Source: Thermodesulfobacteriota bacterium (GTDB lineage Bacteria > Desulfobacterota > Desulfobulbia > Desulfobulbales > JBFMBH01). From it: a stretch of 47,552 bases of DNA. Shown here one piece after another: positions 8,672 to 17,351 of the stretch. The notes beneath the pieces are model-generated. The model saw only the letters and a program-made list of their open reading frames with translations, was not told the origin of the DNA and did not search any database. Position numbers and translations under genes: made by a program. The stretch lies in NCBI GenBank assembly GCA_040755095.1, contig JBFMBH010000014.1, positions 1-47,552 on the forward strand. The letters are read 5' to 3'. Within the stretch, counting starts at the first letter, position 1, and every line of letters begins with the position of its first letter.

Positions 8672-10429
8672 GTGCCCTCGTTGCGCGTTCTCCTGGTGGC
8701 CATGAATTGCATCGTCCTCGGCCTGCTTTTCCCATCCTTGAGCCTGCTCTACATGCACAAGGAGAGCACGTTCCGGGACCAGGAGCTGGAGCGCAGCATC
8801 AGCCAGCTGCGGCAGGACCTCCGGGATCGGGGGGCGGCCCTGAGCGGGAGTGTGGCCATGGCCGCGGGCCAGGCCCTGGCCGGCTTCGACTACGCCTTCT
8901 TGAACCTCCTGCTGCGGCAGGTGGCGGAGGGTGATGATCAGGTGGTCTACTGCATCCTCATGCGGGCTGACGGCATGGCCGTGGGCCACAGCGATCCCGG
9001 CCTGGTGGGCCGTTTTCTGGATGATCCCCTGGCGCGGCCGGCAGCGGCCATCACCGCCAAGGGCCCGCCGGAGGGCGGTCCCGGCTTCGTGCGCCCCCGC
9101 TTTCTCGAAGGGATGGTGGCGGTGGGCGACCACCTGCAGCCGGTGCTGGAGGCCGTCATTCCGGTCTGGAGCGGCGCCCTGCCGGCCGGGGTGCTGCGCT
9201 GCGGCTTTTCCCTGGCGAGCATCAACCGGGAGATCGCCGCCGAACGGGCAGAGTGGGCGGCCAAGATGCGGGATCTGCGGAATTCCTTCCTGGTCCTTAC
9301 CGCGGTCTTCACCTCCCTGGGGGTCCTGGTGGCCTTCTTCTGCACCCGCTATCTGCTGCGGGGGGTGGCGGTGCTGGCCGAGGGCTCCCGGCTGGTGGCC
9401 GGGGGCGATCTGGCCCAGGAGCTGCCGGTCGCCGGCCTGGGCTGCGCCGAGTATGCCCGTCTGGCCCGGGCCTTCAACCACATGACCGGCCAGCTGCGCC
9501 ACAGCTACGCGGCGCTCGATGAGGCCAACCGGCAGCTGGAGGCGCGGGTGGTCGAGCGGACCCGGGAGCTGGCCGAGGCCCAGGAGCACCTGCTGCACCA
9601 GGCCCACGAGGCGGGGATGGCCGAGATGGCGGTGGGAGTGGTGCACAACATCGGCAATGCCATGACACCGGCGATCATCGCCGTCTCCGGCCTGTTGCGC
9701 CGGCTGCGCGGTGCGCCTCTGGCCGAGCGGGTGGCCCAGGCCGCCAGCGAGCTGGCGGTGGCGATCCGGGGGGGAGCCGATCTGCCGCCGGCGGAGCGGC
9801 AGCGTCTCCTCGATATCCTGGAGCTCCTGCCCGGCACGGTCGCCGAGGCTCTGGGGCAGGTGATCGTCGATCTGGAGCGGATCAACGAGCGGCAGCGCCA
9901 CATCGAGGCGATCATCGCCCTCCAGCTCCGCTATGCCCGGCTGATCGGCGAGCGGGAGCCGGTGGATCTGGCCCGGCTGGCGGTGGACTCCCTGACCATG
10001 CTGGAGGAGTCCCTGGCCAGGCGGCAGGTGCGGGTGGAGACCCGGCTGGCCGCCACCCCACCGGTGGGCATGGAGCAGGCCAAGCTCATGCAGATCGTGG
10101 TCAACCTGATCAAGAACGCTTACGAGGCCATGGACCCGGTGCCGCCGGCAGACCGCTGCCTGACCGTCACCACCGGGGTGGAAAGCGGGCCGCCGGCCCA
10201 GGTCTTCCTGGCCGTCAGCGATACCGGCGTGGGCTTTACCGCCGAGGAGAGAAGCCGCCTCTTCCGCTTCGGGTACTCCACCAAGCCCCGGGGCTCCGGC
10301 TTTGGCCTGCACTCCTCGGCCAACTATCTCATCGCCAACCACGGCTCCCTGACCGCGGAGAGCCCGGGCCGCGGCCAGGGGGCCAGCTTCGTCATCCGGC
10401 TGCCGCTGGCCGATGGGCTGGCGACCTGA
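8672..10429 (+). CDS. Membrane sensor histidine kinase with HAMP domain
   Basis: A 585-residue kinase. GTG at 8672 has GAGGG upstream; GTG at 8648, overlapping the previous gene, is possible. Residues 3-25 form a first membrane helix, about 180 residues of periplasmic sensor domain follow, then a second helix (LVLTAVFTSLGVLVAFF), a HAMP segment and a coiled coil. The phosphorylated histidine is probably that in VVHNIGN, the variant H-box of a kinase group with HNIGN instead of HE. The ATP-binding domain shows NLIKNAYEAM (N-box), DTGVGF (G1) and GSGFGLHSSANYL (G2). Position after two binding-protein genes suggests those proteins report ligand state to its sensor domain. It has no receiver domain of its own; the hybrid kinase downstream may take the phosphate. 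Confidence 0.85.
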   Translation: MPSLRVLLVAMNCIVLGLLFPSLSLLYMHKESTFRDQELERSISQLRQDLRDRGAALSGSVAMAAGQALAGFDYAFLNLLLRQVAEGDDQVVYCILMRADGMAVGHSDPGLVGRFLDDPLARPAAAITAKGPPEGGPGFVRPRFLEGMVAVGDHLQPVLEAVIPVWSGALPAGVLRCGFSLASINREIAAERAEWAAKMRDLRNSFLVLTAVFTSLGVLVAFFCTRYLLRGVAVLAEGSRLVAGGDLAQELPVAGLGCAEYARLARAFNHMTGQLRHSYAALDEANRQLEARVVERTRELAEAQEHLLHQAHEAGMAEMAVGVVHNIGNAMTPAIIAVSGLLRRLRGAPLAERVAQAASELAVAIRGGADLPPAERQRLLDILELLPGTVAEALGQVIVDLERINERQRHIEAIIALQLRYARLIGEREPVDLARLAVDSLTMLEESLARRQVRVETRLAATPPVGMEQAKLMQIVVNLIKNAYEAMDPVPPADRCLTVTTGVESGPPAQVFLAVSDTGVGFTAEERSRLFRFGYSTKPRGSGFGLHSSANYLIANHGSLTAESPGRGQGASFVIRLPLADGLAT

Positions 10430-10500
10430 GGGAGGCATGGGCATCATGGCAGCCATGGGAGGGATGGCACCGGGAGCGCCCCGGCGAAGGGCGCCTCCAT

Positions 10501-10517
10501 CCCTTGATTCCCAAGGG
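10501..10517. repeat. Small hairpin in the intergenic region
   Basis: CCCTTG and CAAGGG form a perfect 6-bp stem with a 5-base loop between the two kinase genes. No T-run follows, so it is a weak terminator or a chance structure. Confidence 0.3.
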
Positions 10518-10576
10518 CTCCCCTTGTCGCCCCGTTGAGCCGGCACCCCAACCTCAACCCACGTTCACCCGAAGCC

Positions 10577-12646
10577 ATGGACAACGCCACCCGCATTTTG
10601 ATCATCGATGACGACCGGGATGTCTGGCAGGCCTTCCGGGATGTCCTGAGTCCGGAAGAGACCGAAGAGGGCACGGCCAGCCGGCGCATGGACAGCCTCC
10701 TGGGCCGGCGGCCGCCGGCGGTCGGCCAGGCCCCGGCCTTCGAGCTGGTCTTCGCCGACCAGGGCGAGGACGGCTACCAGAAGGTGGTGGAAGCCCGGCA
10801 AGAGGATCGACCCTATGCCGTCGCCTTTGTGGACGTGCGCATGCCCCCCGGCTGGGACGGGGTCAAGACCGCCACCGCCATCCGCGCCACCGATCCGGCC
10901 ATCGAGCTGGTCATCGTCACCGCCTACGCGGACCGCAGCCGGGAGGAGATGGTGGCGGCCATCGGCGCCCCGGAGCGGCTCTTGTTCCTGCGCAAGCCCT
11001 TCGATGCCGACGAGCTGCTCCAGATGGCCCTGTCCCTGTCCAGCAAGTGGCGGTTGGCCCGCCAGGAGGAGGCAACCCGCCAGGAGCTGGCCTCGTCCCG
11101 GGCCCGCTTCCGGGATCTCGTGGAGACCATCAGCGATTTTGTCTGGGAGATGGACAGCCAGGGCCGCTACACCTACTGTTCCCCGGTCTGCAGCCGTCTG
11201 TTCGGCCGCAGTCCGGATGAGCTCCTGGGGCAGTTTTTCAGCCAAGCCCTGCTGCCGGAAGTGGATCGGCAGACCTGCCACCAGCATCTGCAGCACTGTG
11301 TCGCCACTGGCCGCGGCTATGCCGGGCTTGAGCGCAGCTGCCTGCACGCCGACGGCCGGACGGTGTTCGTGGAGTCCAGTGCCATGCCGGTCCTCAACGA
11401 GCGGGGGGCCCTGATCGGCTTCCGGGGCATCGACCGGGACATCACCGAGCGCAAGCGGGAGGAGATCGCCCGCGCCCAGCTGGAGGAGCAGTACCGGCAG
11501 TCCCAGAAGATGGAGGCCCTGGGCACCCTGGCCGGCGGCATTGCCCATGATCTCAACAACGTGCTGGCGCCGATCATCATGAGCGCGGAGCTGATCGCCA
11601 TGGGACTCGGGCCGCAGGATCCGGTGCGGGATCGGCTGCGGGTCATCACCGAAAGCGCCCAGCGGGCCGCGGACCTCATCCGCCAGATCCTGGTCTTCTC
11701 CCGCAAACAGGTGCTGGAGCCCAAGGTGGTGGACCTCAACCGGGTGATCAACGCCTTTTTCAAGCTCCTGCGGCGGCTGATGCGCTCGGATCTGGAGATC
11801 GTCCTCGAGCTGGAGCCCGAGCTGTGGCCGGTGGATGCCGATGTCTCGATGATGGAGCAGGTGATCCTCAATCTGATGGTCAACGCCCGGGACGCCATCC
11901 ACGGCCAGGGCCGCATCGAGCTGCGGACCCGCAACGAGACCGTGGAGCAGCCGATACCGGACGTGGAGCACCGGCTCTTTGCCGGCTCCTTCGTGGTCCT
12001 GTCGGTGACGGACGACGGCTGCGGCATGAATGAGGCGGTGCAGGCCCGGATTTTCGATCCCTTTTTCACCACCAAGGCTGCGGGCAAGGGCACGGGTCTG
12101 GGGCTGTCCACGGTCTACGGCATCGTCACCCAGCATGGCGGTCACCTGCGCCTGGTCTCCCGGCCAGAGGCCGGGTCCACCTTCTCCGTCTACCTGCCCC
12201 GCTCGGCCCACACCACCCAGGGCGCCGAGGCGGCCATCCACCAGGTGCCGCGGGGCGGCACCGAGACCATCCTCCTGGTCGAGGACAACGACGAGGTGCG
12301 GCGGATGGCCGCCTCCACCATGGAGGCCTACGGCTATCGGGTGCTCACCGCGGTCAACGGCGCCCAGGGGCTGGAGGTGTTTCGCCGTAATCCCGGCCTG
12401 GTGCACCTCTTGCTGACCGATATCGTGATGCCCCAGCTGGATGGCCGCAGCCTGGCCGACATGGTGCGCGCCGAGCGGCCGGAGCTGCCGGTGATCCTCA
12501 TGAGCGCCTATCCGCCCGACTTCGTGGCCGAAAACGTTGCGCCCTTCCCCTTCCAGTTTCTCCAGAAGCCCTTCCGGCCCGCCGACCTGGCGCGGCTGCT
12601 GCGAAACGTCCTGGATCAGGAGCGCAAGGGCACTTGGATGGCGTAG
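10577..12646 (+). CDS. Soluble hybrid histidine kinase: REC-PAS-HisKA-HATPase-REC
   Basis: A 689-residue cytoplasmic signalling protein. From the ATG at 10577: a receiver domain to about residue 150 (ILIIDDDRDV, acceptor Asp in FVDVRMPPGWDG, LRKPF with the conserved Lys); a coiled linker; a PAS domain (about 175-290, with VWEMDSQGRYTYCSPV); an H-box (GGIAHDLNNVLAP); an ATPase domain (NLMVNARDAI, DDGCGM, GTGLGLSTVYG); and a second receiver (ILLVEDNDEV, acceptor Asp in LLTDIVMPQLDG). No output or DNA-binding domain is present, so it relays or modulates phosphate. The first receiver has an insertion of about 30 residues after helix 1. It likely works with the preceding membrane kinase, 147 bases upstream. 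Confidence 0.88.
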   Translation: MDNATRILIIDDDRDVWQAFRDVLSPEETEEGTASRRMDSLLGRRPPAVGQAPAFELVFADQGEDGYQKVVEARQEDRPYAVAFVDVRMPPGWDGVKTATAIRATDPAIELVIVTAYADRSREEMVAAIGAPERLLFLRKPFDADELLQMALSLSSKWRLARQEEATRQELASSRARFRDLVETISDFVWEMDSQGRYTYCSPVCSRLFGRSPDELLGQFFSQALLPEVDRQTCHQHLQHCVATGRGYAGLERSCLHADGRTVFVESSAMPVLNERGALIGFRGIDRDITERKREEIARAQLEEQYRQSQKMEALGTLAGGIAHDLNNVLAPIIMSAELIAMGLGPQDPVRDRLRVITESAQRAADLIRQILVFSRKQVLEPKVVDLNRVINAFFKLLRRLMRSDLEIVLELEPELWPVDADVSMMEQVILNLMVNARDAIHGQGRIELRTRNETVEQPIPDVEHRLFAGSFVVLSVTDDGCGMNEAVQARIFDPFFTTKAAGKGTGLGLSTVYGIVTQHGGHLRLVSRPEAGSTFSVYLPRSAHTTQGAEAAIHQVPRGGTETILLVEDNDEVRRMAASTMEAYGYRVLTAVNGAQGLEVFRRNPGLVHLLLTDIVMPQLDGRSLADMVRAERPELPVILMSAYPPDFVAENVAPFPFQFLQKPFRPADLARLLRNVLDQERKGTWMA

Positions 12647-12648
12647 GC

Positions 12649-12690
12649 GGGAAGGAGGAAGGAGGAAGGAGGAAGGCTGAAGGGGGAAGG
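12649..12690. repeat. Purine-rich GGAGGAA short tandem repeat
   Basis: Three to four imperfect copies of GGAGGAA followed by GGGGGAAGG lie between the hybrid kinase and the first TonB receptor. It may be a slippage-prone tract; it is too far from the receptor start to serve as its ribosome site. Confidence 0.6.
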
Positions 12691-12724
12691 ATGGCCAGAC
12701 CGTCAGACACCGGGGAGGCAAGCC

Positions 12725-14938
12725 ATGATGGCACGAGGCGTTCGGTTCGGGCTGGCGGCTGTGGCCTGGGTGGGGGGGCTGGCCGGCCCCGTCCGGGCGA
12801 CCACGGACGAGGAGCGGCTGCAGCAGGTGGAGGCCCTGTTTGCCTCCCCCTACAGCGAGGAGATGGTCTACCGCACCGACCGGCTCCTGGAGAGCAGCAC
12901 CGGCATCCTGGAGTCGGTCCGCACCGCACCGTCGGTGGCCACGGTCATCTCGGCTGCCGATCTGCGGGATCTGGGGGCCACCACGGTGGAGGAGGCCCTG
13001 GCGATGGTGCCGGGGCTGCACGTCCTGCCCGGCTCCACCAACCTGTTGCTGCCCAGCTACAGCTTTCGCGGCCTGCTCACCGGCCTCAATCCCCAGGTGC
13101 TGGTGGCGGTGAACGGCCAGCCGATCAGCCTCGGCTATCACGGCGCCCGGCCCTATGTCGTCCACCTGCCGGTTGCCGCTGTTTCCCGGCTGGAGGTCAT
13201 CCGGGGGCCAGGCTCGGCCCTGCACGGCGCCGATGCCTTTGCTGGCGTCATCAACATCATCACCAAGGCCGGCTACGAGATCGAGGGCAGTGAGATCGGG
13301 GCGCGCTACGGCTCCTTCGACACGGTCGAGACCTGGCTCCAGCACGGCGGCGACCACGGCGGCTGGGATCTGGCCCTGAATCTCGACCTGCGCCGCGGCA
13401 GCGGCGATCCCCACCGGATAGTGGAGCGGGACCTGCGCACCGCGATGGATGCCGTCTATGCCCCCTTTGGCCCGCCGGCCAGCCTGGCCCCCGGCGAACT
13501 GCCCACCGGCTACGAGAACCTCAATGCCTACCTGAGTCTGGCCCATGGCGGCTGGCAGGCCCGGCTCTGGGGCGGGCTCCAGCACGATCGCGGCCTGGGC
13601 AACGGCATCAACCAGGTCCTCGACCCCTATGGCTCGATGGACAGCCAGTGGCTGGCCCTGGATCTGGGCTACCGGCGGCCCCAGCTGCTGCCGGACCTGG
13701 ATGGCGCCCTGCGGCTGACCGCTTTCCACCAGCGCGTTGACGGCTTCTACCGCCAGTTCCCGCCCGGCTCCATCCTGGCCATGACGGCAGACGGCAACAT
13801 CTCCCCCAGCCCTGCCACGACCGTGTATCGGGTGCGCTTCACCGAGGGCCTCTTCGGCGAGCCCATCGTTGCCGAGGGCCAGGTCGGCCTGGAGGCCGTG
13901 GGCCTGTACTCCGGCTGGGCGAGCCATCGCCTGCGCTGCGGCGGCGGCCTGCGCTACCTGGCCGATCGGACCGACAATTTCAAGAACTTCGGCCCCGGGG
14001 TCCTGGACACCAGCGGCTTTCTGACGACGGCGGTGAACGATGCCGGCGGCACGCTGACCTATCTCAATGGCGACAGCCCGTACATCTTCATGCAGGACCA
14101 GGAGCGGCTGATCTGGTATGGGCTGGCCCAGGATCAATGGGCCCTGGCGCCGGCCTGGGAGCTGTCCGCGGGCCTGCGCCTGGACCACTACTCCGACTTC
14201 GGCCTCACCGCCAACCCGCGGCTGGCCCTGGTCTGGGAGGCGACGCCTGCGGCCACCTGGAAGCTCCTCTACGGCCGGGCCTTCCGGCCCCCTTCTTTTG
14301 CGGAGCTCTATCTGATCAACAACCCGGTCACCTGGGGCAGCCGGGACCTGGAGCCGGAGACCGTGGACACCCTGGAGCTGGCCTACGCCCTGGACCCGGG
14401 CCAGTCCTGGCGGCTTTCGACCAGCCTGTTTGCCTATCGGGCCAACGGCCTGATCGAGTTTGTGCCTGACCCGAAGCCGGCGGTCACCGCCACCGCCGCC
14501 AACTTCCGGGACATCGAGGCGTACGGCGGCGAGCTGGAGCTGGAGGTGCACCTGACCGGCGACCTCCGGCTGCGGGCCTCCTACTCGTACCAGCACGCCG
14601 TGGACGACGCCAGCAACCTGCCGGTGCCGGACACCCCCCGCCACCTGGTGAAGCTGAACCCGCACTGGGCCTTTCTGCCGGACTGGTCCCTGGATGGCCA
14701 GCTCCTCTGGGTCGCCGGTCGCTCCCGGGTCGAGACCGACACCCGGCCGGAGATGGACGACTATGCCCTGGTGCACCTGACCCTGCGGCGCCAGCGGCTT
14801 TTGCGCCACCTGGAGGCGGCGTGTGCGGTGCGGAACCTCTTCGACACCGGCGCCCGGGAGGCCACCGACGGCAAGATCCCCGGTGATATCCCTCTGGAAG
14901 GGCGGTCGATCTGGGTCGAGCTGCGGCTCGCCTTCTAG
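12725..14938 (+). CDS. TonB-dependent outer-membrane receptor, copy 1
   Basis: A 737-residue outer-membrane receptor that imports a scarce ligand using energy from TonB. GGGGAGG precedes the ATG. A signal peptide ends near residue 25. The plug domain runs to about residue 175, with TVEEALAMVPGLHVLP, the conserved VNGQPISLGYHGARP segment, RLEVIRGPGSALHGADAFAG and INIITK. The rest is a beta-barrel with alternating aromatic strands, ending in WVELRLAF with the terminal phenylalanine needed for insertion. The ligand is not identifiable. It is a near duplicate of the following gene. No tonB, exbB or exbD lies in the window. Confidence 0.9.
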   Translation: MMARGVRFGLAAVAWVGGLAGPVRATTDEERLQQVEALFASPYSEEMVYRTDRLLESSTGILESVRTAPSVATVISAADLRDLGATTVEEALAMVPGLHVLPGSTNLLLPSYSFRGLLTGLNPQVLVAVNGQPISLGYHGARPYVVHLPVAAVSRLEVIRGPGSALHGADAFAGVINIITKAGYEIEGSEIGARYGSFDTVETWLQHGGDHGGWDLALNLDLRRGSGDPHRIVERDLRTAMDAVYAPFGPPASLAPGELPTGYENLNAYLSLAHGGWQARLWGGLQHDRGLGNGINQVLDPYGSMDSQWLALDLGYRRPQLLPDLDGALRLTAFHQRVDGFYRQFPPGSILAMTADGNISPSPATTVYRVRFTEGLFGEPIVAEGQVGLEAVGLYSGWASHRLRCGGGLRYLADRTDNFKNFGPGVLDTSGFLTTAVNDAGGTLTYLNGDSPYIFMQDQERLIWYGLAQDQWALAPAWELSAGLRLDHYSDFGLTANPRLALVWEATPAATWKLLYGRAFRPPSFAELYLINNPVTWGSRDLEPETVDTLELAYALDPGQSWRLSTSLFAYRANGLIEFVPDPKPAVTATAANFRDIEAYGGELELEVHLTGDLRLRASYSYQHAVDDASNLPVPDTPRHLVKLNPHWAFLPDWSLDGQLLWVAGRSRVETDTRPEMDDYALVHLTLRRQRLLRHLEAACAVRNLFDTGAREATDGKIPGDIPLEGRSIWVELRLAF

Positions 14939-14989
14939 GCTTGGAGGACGCAGGGCGCCGCGGAGCCAACAATGGCAAGGAGGCTTGGG

Positions 14990-17221
14990 ATGAGGAGACG
15001 GGGTGCTGCCACCCACCCGCTGTCGAGGAGTCTTTCCGCCGTCGCCGCCTGGGCCTGGGGCGGCGTAGCGGCCCTGGTCACGGGGCTTTTGACCGGCACC
15101 GCCGGGGCGGCCACCGACGAGGAGCTGCTGCAGCAGGTGGAGGCACTCTTCGCCTCGCCGTACAGCGAGGAGATGGTCTACCGCACCGACCGGCTCCTGG
15201 AGAGCAGCACCGGCATCCTGGAGTCGGTCCGCACCGCGCCATCGGTGGCCACGGTGCTCACCGCCGCCGATCTGCGGGATCTGGGTGCCACCACGGTGGA
15301 GGAGGCCCTGGCGATGGTGCCCGGGCTCCACGCCCTGCCCAGCTACGCCAACGTCCTTCTGCCCGGCTACGCCATCCGCGGTCTGTGGACCAGCATCAAT
15401 CCCCAGGTGCTGGTGGCGGTGAACGGCCAGCCCATCACCTTCCACTACAACGGCACCCGGCCCCACGGCTTCAACGTGCCGGTGCCGGCAATCTCCCGCA
15501 TCGAGGTCATCCGCGGCCCGGGCTCGGCCCTGCATGGCGCCGACGCCGTGGCCGGGGTGATCAACATCATCACCAAGGCCGGCTACGAGATCGAGGGCAG
15601 CGAGGCCGGGGCCCGCTACGGCTCCTTCGACACCGTCGAGACCTGGCTCCAGCACGGTGGCGACTACGGCGGCTGGGATCTGGCCTTGAATCTCGACCTG
15701 CGCCGGGGCAGTGGCGATCCCGATCGGGTGGTGGAGCGGGATATGGCCGCGCGGACTGGCGGCAGCCTGGCCCCCGGCGAGCTGCCCACCGGCTACGAGA
15801 ACCTGAATGTCTATCTGGGCCTGGCCAACGGTGGCTGGCAGGCCCGGCTCTGGGGTGGCCTGCAGCACGACATGGGCCTGGGCAACGGCGTCACCCAGGT
15901 GCTGGATCCGTACGGCTCGGTGGACGCACGGTGGCTGGCCCTGGATGTGGGCTACCAGCGGCCCCGGCTGCTGCCGGACCTGGACGGCTCCCTGCGCCTG
16001 ACCTTCTTCCACCAGAACTGGGATGCCTTCGGCCGCATGTTCCCGCCCGGTGCGGTCCTGGGCATCGGCGCGGACGGCAACCTCTGGCCAGACCCCCGCA
16101 CGCCGCCCCCCTTCCTGGCACGCTTCACGGACGGCCTGTTCGGCGAGCCCATCATCGAGGAAGACCAGATCGGCCTGGAGGCCATCGGCCTCTACTCGGG
16201 TCTGCCGGGCCACCGCTTCCGCTTCGGCGGCGGCCTGCGCTACGTGGCCGACCATACCGACAATTTCAAGAATTTCGGCTACGGCGTCCTGAGCACCGCG
16301 GGCTTTGCACCCTTCCCGGCCCTGAACGACGTTGGCGGCGGCCTCACCTATCTCAATGGTGACAGCCCGTACATCTTCATGCAGGACCAGGAGCGGCTCA
16401 TCGGCTACGGCCTGGCTCAGGACCAGTGGGCCCTGGCCCGGGATTGGGATTGTACCGCTGGCCTCAGGCTGGACCACTACTCCGACTTCGGCCTCACCGC
16501 CAACCCCCGGCTGGCCCTGGTCTGGGAAGCAACGCCGGCCCTCACCGCCAAGCTCCTCTACGGCCGGGCCTTCCGGCCGCCGGACTTCCTGAGCCTTTAC
16601 GGCCGCAACAATCCCGCCTACCTGGGCAACGGGGATCTCGATCCGGAGACAGTGGACACGGTGGAGCTGGCCGGCGAGCTGGTCCTGGGCCAGGCCTGGC
16701 GCCTTACGGCCAGCACCTTTGCCTACCGGGTCAACGGCCTCATCGAGTACGTGCCGCCGGATGCTGCCACCAAGACCGCGTCCAATTTCCGGGATATCGA
16801 GGCCTATGGCGGCGAGCTGGAGGCGGAGGCGCACCTGACCGACAGCCTCCGGCTGCGGGCCTCCTACTCGTACCAGCATGCCGTGGACGACGCCAGCAAC
16901 CTGCCGGTGCCGGACGCCCCCCACCACTTGGTGAAGCTGAACCCGCACTGGGCCTTTCTGCCGGACTGGTCCCTGGACGGCCAGCTCCTCTGGGTGGCCA
17001 GCCGCTCCCGGATCGAGAGCGACACCCGGCCGGAGCTGGATGACTACGCCCTGGTGCACCTGACCCTGCGGCGCCAGCGGCTGTTGCGCCACCTGGAGGC
17101 GGCGTGTGCGGTGCGGAACCTCTTCGACACCGGCGCCCGGGAGGCCACCGATGGCAGGATCCCGAACGACATCCCCCTGGAAGGGCGGTCGATCTGGGGC
17201 GAGCTGCGGCTGCGCTTCTAG
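14990..17221 (+). CDS. TonB-dependent outer-membrane receptor, copy 2
   Basis: A paralogue of the preceding receptor, same direction, 51 bases after it. I start at ATG 14990 because AAGGAGG stands six bases before it; ATG 14972 is the alternative. A signal peptide of about 37 residues is followed by a mature protein matching copy 1 from ATDEE onward, including identical stretches such as SPYSEEMVYRTDRLLESSTG in the plug. Copy 2 lacks about 15 residues after VVERD and differs most in mid-barrel loops (about residues 330-380), the likely ligand-contact region. It ends in WGELRLRF. The pair may import related but different ligands. Total 743 residues. Confidence 0.9.
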   Translation: MRRRGAATHPLSRSLSAVAAWAWGGVAALVTGLLTGTAGAATDEELLQQVEALFASPYSEEMVYRTDRLLESSTGILESVRTAPSVATVLTAADLRDLGATTVEEALAMVPGLHALPSYANVLLPGYAIRGLWTSINPQVLVAVNGQPITFHYNGTRPHGFNVPVPAISRIEVIRGPGSALHGADAVAGVINIITKAGYEIEGSEAGARYGSFDTVETWLQHGGDYGGWDLALNLDLRRGSGDPDRVVERDMAARTGGSLAPGELPTGYENLNVYLGLANGGWQARLWGGLQHDMGLGNGVTQVLDPYGSVDARWLALDVGYQRPRLLPDLDGSLRLTFFHQNWDAFGRMFPPGAVLGIGADGNLWPDPRTPPPFLARFTDGLFGEPIIEEDQIGLEAIGLYSGLPGHRFRFGGGLRYVADHTDNFKNFGYGVLSTAGFAPFPALNDVGGGLTYLNGDSPYIFMQDQERLIGYGLAQDQWALARDWDCTAGLRLDHYSDFGLTANPRLALVWEATPALTAKLLYGRAFRPPDFLSLYGRNNPAYLGNGDLDPETVDTVELAGELVLGQAWRLTASTFAYRVNGLIEYVPPDAATKTASNFRDIEAYGGELEAEAHLTDSLRLRASYSYQHAVDDASNLPVPDAPHHLVKLNPHWAFLPDWSLDGQLLWVASRSRIESDTRPELDDYALVHLTLRRQRLLRHLEAACAVRNLFDTGAREATDGRIPNDIPLEGRSIWGELRLRF

Positions 17222-17252
17222 GGATCTGGGGATCTGGGGATCTGGGGATCGG
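17222..17252. repeat. Tandem GGATCTGG octamer, about 3.5 copies
   Basis: GGATCTGG repeats three times and is followed by GGATCGGG, starting immediately after the second receptor's stop. It is a simple repeat with no obvious function. Confidence 0.85.
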
Positions 17253-17287
17253 GGGGTGCTGGTCGAAGGCCGGCCTAGTGGAGCGTC

Positions 17288-17316
17288 TTGATTTTATCGC
17301 CCTGTCCAGCGATAAT
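17288..17316 (+). promoter_or_regulatory. Sigma70-type promoter for the DUF4143 ATPase gene
   Basis: TTGATT (17288-17293) and GATAAT (17311-17316) are separated by exactly 17 bases and lie about 36 bases before the ATG at 17352. It is the best consensus match in the window, in a locally AT-richer stretch. Confidence 0.7.
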
Positions 17317-17351
17317 AGCATGCCGTTGAATCGCTCTGCCGGGAGGTAATC

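Noticed and set aside
10565-17092. Very long open frame on the minus strand opposite the kinase and receptor genes
   Set aside because: It is a by-product of high GC with few stop codons; its composition (glycine, alanine, arginine, histidine repeats) lacks domain patterns, and it is antisense to well-supported genes.
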